This document shows, piece by piece, positions 59,154 through 64,000 of a stretch of 64,000 nucleotides of DNA (positions are counted from its first letter, which is position 1; each line of letters opens with the position of its first letter). Made by a program: the position numbers and the translations under genes. The stretch comes from Nostoc sp. LEGE 12450 (GTDB lineage Bacteria > Cyanobacteriota > Cyanobacteriia > Cyanobacteriales > Nostocaceae), in contig NZ_JADEXU010000007.1 of assembly GCF_015206895.1 (NCBI RefSeq), forward strand, positions 1-64,000. Reading direction: 5' to 3'. The notes beneath the pieces are model-generated. The model was not told the DNA's origin. It saw only the letters and a list, made by a program, of their open reading frames with translations, and did not search any database.

Positions 59154-60562
59154 GGAGTCACCTCTGCCTTATTCGATGTTGGCAGGTTTGGACAGAAAAG
59201 TTCTGTCTTCCGCAAGGAGGGAATTGAAATTGCCAAAAACAGCAATGTCCGACTACAAGTAATTGCGGTAAACATACTCACAGCCACCCCCAAAGCTAAG
59301 GTAAGAGCAAAACCTTTGACTAAACCAGACCCCAGCCAAAACAGGGCAGCACAAGCAATCCATGTAGTGACGTTGCTATCTAAAATACTAGAAAATGCTC
59401 GGTAAAAACCAGATTCTACTGAACGATACAGAGATTTACCTGCTCGTAATTCTTCCCGTGTTCGTTCAAAAATTAGTACATTGGCATCAACCGCCATCCC
59501 AATACTGAGAATAAAACCAGCAATTCCCGGCAAAGTTAGGGTGACACCCAATAAAGCAAAGGTTGACCAAGTTAAAAGGGAATAAATCACTAGTGATACA
59601 TCCGCAATCAGTCCTGGTAATCGATAGTAAAACACCATGAAGATTAATACTAAAGTCAGACCACCAACTCCAGCATAAATACTGCTTTGAATACTATCTT
59701 TACCCAATGTTGCCCCTACTGTCCGTCTTTCTGCGATTTCTACTGGTACGGGTAATGCGCCACCACGTAGTTGTACACCCAAGTCATTAGCTTCTTGTGC
59801 GGTAAATCTTCCTGTAATTATGGCAGAGCCACCGGCAATACCTGCGGCGGCAAATTCTATACCCACAGTAGGAGCGCTAATCAGTTCATTGTCTAGAAAA
59901 ACACCAATACTCCGCCCAGTACCGGCAAGATTCTTCGTCAAATTGGCAAACAGTTCACCACCCTTTTGGTCGAAGCGAATGGTAACGTGCCAGTTGTTAC
60001 CTTGAGTGGGTTCACCATAAGCATCCTTGAGGTATTTGCCACCTAGTGGTGGATTAGTGCTTTCAAACAATTCTGCGATCGCTTGATTACTTTTTTGTAA
60101 ATCTTCTTGATTCTTAGCTATTGCTGCTTTGTCACTACTCTTTCTCAACTCTTCTTGCTTGACTTTCAATTCGGCTCTAGATGTTTGGAAAGCACGCAGT
60201 GGGATTTCTGTATTTGGCTTTTGGGTACGAAATTCTAACTGTGCCGTTCCCCCTAACACCCGTTCGGCTTGCTCTGGATCGTTAACCCCTGGCAATTGTA
60301 CCAAGATTTTATCCGCACCGACTGTTTGGATCAATGGCTCAGAAACACCCAGACCATTAATCCGGCCTTCGACAACTCTTTTCACACCTTCTAATTCTCG
60401 TTCGGTGATTTTGGGAATTTCTGCTGATGGTTTCACCTGAATTGTTAGCTGTGAACCTCCCCGCAAGTCCAGTCCCAAGGGTATCGGAATTGTCGCAATC
60501 ACCGTAAAAGCGGCGATTATCAGGACTAAAATCAAAATTAATAGCGATCGCTGTCTTTGCAT
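59150..60562 (-). CDS. secD: protein translocase subunit SecD
   Basis: A 470-residue protein from ATG 60562 ([14 protein letters not shown]); an in-frame TTG at 60583 is less likely. Features are [28 protein letters not shown], a large lumenal/periplasmic domain, and the six-helix part with [19 protein letters not shown]. It is coupled to secF by an ATGA overlap. The pdhB gene upstream is on the same strand, separated by heptamer repeats. Confidence 0.96.
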   Translation of the reverse strand: MQRQRSLLILILVLIIAAFTVIATIPIPLGLDLRGGSQLTIQVKPSAEIPKITERELEGVKRVVEGRINGLGVSEPLIQTVGADKILVQLPGVNDPEQAERVLGGTAQLEFRTQKPNTEIPLRAFQTSRAELKVKQEELRKSSDKAAIAKNQEDLQKSNQAIAELFESTNPPLGGKYLKDAYGEPTQGNNWHVTIRFDQKGGELFANLTKNLAGTGRSIGVFLDNELISAPTVGIEFAAAGIAGGSAIITGRFTAQEANDLGVQLRGGALPVPVEIAERRTVGATLGKDSIQSSIYAGVGGLTLVLIFMVFYYRLPGLIADVSLVIYSLLTWSTFALLGVTLTLPGIAGFILSIGMAVDANVLIFERTREELRAGKSLYRSVESGFYRAFSSILDSNVTTWIACAALFWLGSGLVKGFALTLALGVAVSMFTAITCSRTLLFLAISIPSLRKTELFCPNLPTSNKAEVTP

Positions 60563-60618
60563 ACCATAACTCGCAACTGACAAACGCTATAATAGCGCTC
60601 TTTTGAGGAGTTATGAAT

Positions 60619-60690
60619 GGGAAATAGGGAGTGGGAAGTTGGGAGTGGGAAGTCGTAATTGAATTTCTTCCCTATTCCCTACTCCCTAAG
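60619..60690. repeat. 14-bp tandem repeat (GGGAGTGGGAAGT) with inverted partner
   Basis: gggagtgggaagtt (60627-60640) and gggagtgggaagtc (60641-60654), followed by the partly complementary ttccctattccctactccct. It lies between pdhB and secD. Confidence 0.7.
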
Positions 60691-60738
60691 TCATGAATCG
60701 GAAGTCAGAAGTAGTAGTTAAATCTCTTCTCTATTCCC

Positions 60739-61722
60739 TCAAACCCGCAACGCCACCATTTTTTCCACAGCTTCTACGATTTGCTCTGGTTGGATGATTG
60801 TTAGTCGTTCCAGATTGCCGTTGTAAGGCGTGGGGATATCTTGAGAAGAAAGCCGCAGTACTGGCGCATCTAATTCATCAAATAAGCGATCGTTTATCGA
60901 GGCAATAACTTCTGCTCCGATACCCGCAGTTCGCATTGATTCTTCCACAACAATAACTTTATGGGTTTTGCGTACTGATGCACCAATTGTATCAAAATCT
61001 AATGGCTTGAGGGATATTAAATCAATAACTTCTGGATCGTAACCTTGTTTTTCAAGTGTTTTTACCGCTTGCAGCACATGATGCCGCATCCGAGAATAAG
61101 TGATAATTGTGACATCCTTTCCTTGACGCACAACTTCGGCTTTATCTAAGGGTAGTAAATATTCTTCTTCTGGTAAATCTTCTTTCAAGTTGTAAAGCAA
61201 AACGTGTTCAAAGAACAACACCGGGTTATCATCGCGGATAGCTGATTTTAGTAGTCCTTTGGCGTTTCTTGGTGTGGAGCAGGCAACAATCTTCAAGCCT
61301 GGCACAGCTTGGAAGTAGGTTTCTAATCGTTGGGAATGTTCTGCACCTAGCTGTCTTCCTACACCACCAGGGCCGCGAATTACCATCGGAATTTTAAAGT
61401 TACCGCCGGAAGTATAGCGCAGCATCCCAGCGTTGTTGGATATTTGATTGAAGGCGAGCAATAAAAAGCCCATATTCATGCCTTCGATGATGGGACGCAA
61501 CCCTGTCATGGCTGCCCCTACTGCCATACCAGTGAAGCTATTTTCAGCGATGGGGGTGTCTAGAATGCGGAGTTCGCCATATTTTTGGTACAGGTCTTTG
61601 GTAACTTTGTAGGAACCGCCGTAGTGTCCTACGTCTTCACCGAGAACGAATACGCTGGAGTCACGGGCCATTTCTTCATCAATGGCTTCGCGTAAGGCGT
61701 TGAAGAATAGTGTTTCTGCCAT
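60739..61722 (-). CDS. pdhB: pyruvate dehydrogenase E1 component, beta subunit
   Basis: A 327-residue protein. Motifs are [52 protein letters not shown] and ALNE-like segments ending YNGNLERL. E1-beta together with E1-alpha decarboxylates pyruvate with thiamine diphosphate. The alpha subunit is not adjacent, as is normal in cyanobacteria. The start is ATG at 61722. The pdhB-secD-secF order is, to my recollection, known in other cyanobacteria. Confidence 0.94.
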   Translation of the reverse strand: MAETLFFNALREAIDEEMARDSSVFVLGEDVGHYGGSYKVTKDLYQKYGELRILDTPIAENSFTGMAVGAAMTGLRPIIEGMNMGFLLLAFNQISNNAGMLRYTSGGNFKIPMVIRGPGGVGRQLGAEHSQRLETYFQAVPGLKIVACSTPRNAKGLLKSAIRDDNPVLFFEHVLLYNLKEDLPEEEYLLPLDKAEVVRQGKDVTIITYSRMRHHVLQAVKTLEKQGYDPEVIDLISLKPLDFDTIGASVRKTHKVIVVEESMRTAGIGAEVIASINDRLFDELDAPVLRLSSQDIPTPYNGNLERLTIIQPEQIVEAVEKMVALRV

Positions 61723-62311
61723 TTAGACCTTTTAGTACGATTATGGTTTTAGAATTTTATCGTGCTGCTGTCGCAAATACGGTGAGCGATCGCACTAGTT
61801 AGAGATTGGGTTTTTTAAACGAACTGCCCCAAACATAGAGCGAGTAATTGCCATAACTATATCAAAGCTATTTAATTTAGATTTTAGATGTTTTATGAGC
61901 GATCGCCTCTCACTCTGGCAAATCTGTTGATTTATTTATGTAATAAAACTTAGAGTAAATGTATAAAATACATTAGAAGCTTCCTGATTGAAAAATACCA
62001 ATTTAACGTCAGGTTTTTTAGAAGATAAGTATCTGCGGCAAAACCCGCCATCAAATTAACTAAAAGATGCCAATAGAATTTTAGAAATTTTAGAAATTTT
62101 AGCTAGTGGTGTCCGATGAAAAAACTATAATCAAGTAGCGATCGCATCCCCATAACACTTGCTTGAAAAGTGAATTTGCATAGTCTTAACCCGCCGCAGG
62201 CATCGCAAAAGCCATAAACAAAGAATCTCACGCCTAAACACTAAAACCCAACTCTGCGTCTTTGCGCCTCTGCGTGAGATTTTCTCAATTATTATCATTC
62301 AATCGCACACC
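61723..62311. repeat. intergenic region with 9-bp tandem repeats
   Basis: A 589-nt gap without a credible gene. It holds three tandem copies of aattttaga (62077-62103, last base varied), aatgtat-aa-atacatt near 61958, three HIP1 octamers, and the inverted repeat described next. Confidence 0.6.
62224..62281. repeat. inverted repeat enclosing CTCTGCG motifs, downstream of hemB
   Basis: aatctcacgc (62224-62233) and gcgtgagatt (62272-62281) are perfect 10-bp arms. The loop contains ctctgcgtctttgcgcctctgcg, the repeat also seen at 4.03 kb and in the MITE. On the minus strand a T-rich ctttgttta follows, so it may end hemB transcription. Confidence 0.65.
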
Positions 62312-63292
62312 TTACTTTAACCATCGCGCCGCATCTTTGGCATGGTAGGTCAAAATCAAGTCTGCACCAGCCCGTTTAAACCCAGTTAAAGTTTCCATAA
62401 CTACGCGCTCTTCATCAATCCAACCGTTGAGAGCCGCAGCTTTCACCATCGCATACTCACCAGAAACATTGTAAGCCGCAACTGGCAAGTTACTCGCTTC
62501 TTTCACGCGCCAGATAATATCCATGTATGCCAAGGCTGGCTTAACCATGAGCATATCAGCACCTTCAGCGATATCCAATTCAATCTCTTTAATTGCTTCG
62601 CGGGCATTACCAGGGTCCATTTGGTAAGTTCTTCTGTCGCCAAATTGCGGTGTTGAGTCTGCGGCATCCCGAAATGGGCCATAATAACCCGAAGCATACT
62701 TAGCAGCATAAGACAAAATCGGCGTGTCTTGAAATCCGGCTTCATCCAAACCCTGACGAATTGCTTGCACAAACCCATCCATCATCCCAGAAGGCGCGAT
62801 GATATCGGCACCAGCTTTGGCTTGAGAAACTGCTGTTTTCTTCAACAATTCCAAAGTTGGGTCATTTAAAACTCGTCCTGTTAAATCACCAACTTGCAGA
62901 TAACCACAATGACCGTGGCTAGTGTACTCACACAAACAAGTATCAGCAATTACAATCAAATCTGGCACTGCTGCTTTTACCGCCGTCGCTGCTTTTTGGA
63001 CGATACCGCAATCATGCCAAGCACCAGTTGCATCTACATCTTTATCAGCCGGAATACCAAATAAAATAATAGAAGGAATTCCTAAGTCGTAAACTTCTTT
63101 TGCTTCTTCAACGATTTTATCTACCGAAAGTTGGTAGACACCGGGCATGGATTTCACCTCATTAGCGATTCCCTCACCCGGTACAGCAAATAATGGGTAA
63201 ATTAAATCGTTTGTTGTTAAAACAGTTTCACGAACCATCCGGCGCAGTTGAGGATGGGTACGCAGACGACGGGGGCGGTGTGTAGGAAACAT
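62312..63292 (-). CDS. hemB: porphobilinogen synthase (delta-aminolevulinate dehydratase)
   Basis: A 326-residue enzyme that condenses two 5-aminolevulinates to porphobilinogen for haem and chlorophyll. The metal site [14 protein letters not shown] has Cys119, Cys121 and Cys129, the zinc-type motif rather than the Asp-rich magnesium type. The Schiff-base Lys is in [10 protein letters not shown] and a second active Lys in [13 protein letters not shown]. The start is ATG at 63292. Confidence 0.96.
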   Translation of the reverse strand: MFPTHRPRRLRTHPQLRRMVRETVLTTNDLIYPLFAVPGEGIANEVKSMPGVYQLSVDKIVEEAKEVYDLGIPSIILFGIPADKDVDATGAWHDCGIVQKAATAVKAAVPDLIVIADTCLCEYTSHGHCGYLQVGDLTGRVLNDPTLELLKKTAVSQAKAGADIIAPSGMMDGFVQAIRQGLDEAGFQDTPILSYAAKYASGYYGPFRDAADSTPQFGDRRTYQMDPGNAREAIKEIELDIAEGADMLMVKPALAYMDIIWRVKEASNLPVAAYNVSGEYAMVKAAALNGWIDEERVVMETLTGFKRAGADLILTYHAKDAARWLK

Positions 63293-63598
63293 AAAATTTT
63301 ATGAAGAAAAACAACGCAGATGGACACAAAATAAAGCGTCACAAAAGCAGGCTAAAATTTTCCTGCCGTCAGACAGACTACAAACAGTGCTTAACTGTCC
63401 TTTGCCCTACTCTTAATCAAGTTGTGGGGCAATTTTGTATTCTACAGCTTGGTTGCACCTATCCGACGGACTGGGAAAAAAACGACATAATAAGCAATTC
63501 AAAATTCAAAATCCTGGCGATTGGTTGTATGCAAACTCAAGGCACAACAGCTTAATAAAAATAACTAACAATTGCCCAATATCCAATGATAATTTCTT
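63293..63598. other. intergenic region between hemB and DUF4870 genes
   Basis: About 300 nt without a convincing gene. An 84-codon plus-strand frame (63301-63555) has no family signal and no ribosome binding site. No hairpin or repeat of note. Confidence 0.5.
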
Positions 63599-63958
63599 CT
63601 AAAGAAATCGGAAAATGTAGGGATAACGGAAGGGTATATCAGGATTGCTGAAAACTCCGATGAGCGCCCAAATTGTTAATCCCCAGTGTAATAGATATCC
63701 CAGCCCAGCTAGTGGCCCCAGTAATAATAGAGGTAACACTAACCAACCGAATAGAAAAAACAGCGCTCCCAGAATTGCACCATAAAACCAGACATTAAAG
63801 TGGAAATTGATGGATTCTTTGGCGTTTTCTTTAACAACAGGATCGTCAGATACAAGCAATATGGCGATAGGTACACCGACAGATACCAATGTTGTGCTGA
63901 AAAAAATGGCTCCATGCGACAAGGCTGATAAAAGCTTTCGCTTGTCTGTGTCGTACAT
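63599..63958 (-). CDS. DUF4870 domain-containing membrane protein
   Basis: A 119-residue protein with three membrane segments (about 15-36, 56-80 and 83-103). The pattern LSALSHGAIFF, ENAKESINFHFNVW and ALIGVFSNPDIPFRYPYIFRF fits DUF4870. GGAG lies about 8 nt before ATG 63958. The function is unknown. Confidence 0.88.
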   Translation of the reverse strand: MYDTDKRKLLSALSHGAIFFSTTLVSVGVPIAILLVSDDPVVKENAKESINFHFNVWFYGAILGALFFLFGWLVLPLLLLGPLAGLGYLLHWGLTIWALIGVFSNPDIPFRYPYIFRFL

Positions 63959-64000
63959 TGCTTTCTCCTCTTTAGTTTAGATTGTTAGTAGTTATACTAC

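Noticed and set aside
63301-63555. 84-codon plus-strand frame after hemB
   Set aside because: No family motif, no ribosome binding site, unusual amino-acid composition, and it starts in the hemB promoter region.

Overview
This 64 kb window is chromosomal DNA from a filamentous, Nostoc-like cyanobacterium (order Nostocales). Three things point there. The octamer GCGATCGC (HIP1) recurs throughout coding and intergenic DNA. The intergenic spaces carry the heptanucleotide tandem repeats and small palindromic elements typical of Nostocaceae. The gene content is cyanobacterial: psaF/psaJ/psaL, a glutamate synthase with no gltD beside it, Tic22, a ycf52-like acetyltransferase, RNase E with an RRRRRRSSA tail, and the families DUF1825, DUF1830, DUF1997 and DUF4079. 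No rRNA, CRISPR array, prophage or intact transposase was found. There is one tRNA (Pro, anticodon TGG).

Layout. 0-5.5 kb: membrane and DUF proteins, then a B12-binding radical SAM gene with a structured leader, followed by a DICT/degenerate-HD gene coupled to a pentapeptide-repeat gene. 6-10 kb: a small accessory patch with a VapBC-type toxin-antitoxin pair, a PIN-domain remnant, a CPBP protease, clpS, a broken dapL fragment, a perfect CRP-type palindrome and a STAS gene. 10.6-17.6 kb: a TIGR03960-type radical SAM gene, a long spacer, then rne-rnhB. 17.7-19.9 kb: a 235-bp MITE, pheA behind two hairpins, and a LON-domain gene. 20-25.5 kb: the str operon rpsL-rpsG-fusA-tuf-rpsJ on the minus strand, ending in a terminator. 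25.6-34.4 kb: an A-type Fe-S protein, a mannose-6-phosphate isomerase-like cupin, a phosphodiester glycosidase and the large glutamate synthase gene. 34.5-45 kb: a polysaccharide deacetylase, a 1.7-kb AT-rich gap, lepB, small proteins, a class A PBP, tyrS and pyrF. 45-51.7 kb: a nested palindromic element, remA-gmk, psaF-psaJ-psaL, tsaD, a hydrolase and an ACT-like protein. 52-64 kb: the ycf52-like GNAT, tRNA-Pro, Tic22-prmC-tsaC, a kinase-like protein, a second GNAT, secD-secF, pdhB, hemB and a DUF4870 protein.

Most genes are housekeeping: translation, RNA decay, t6A tRNA modification (tsaC and tsaD), envelope biogenesis (PBP, LepB, SecDF, deacetylase), nitrogen assimilation, tetrapyrrole synthesis and photosystem I. 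I did not find a clearly new multi-gene system. The observations most worth following are a 7-bp repeat array translated inside glutamate synthase, the MITE with target-site duplications, the CRP-type palindrome, the dapL relic, the nested palindromic element near 45.3 kb, the kinase-like protein without ATP-binding motifs, and several structured leaders.
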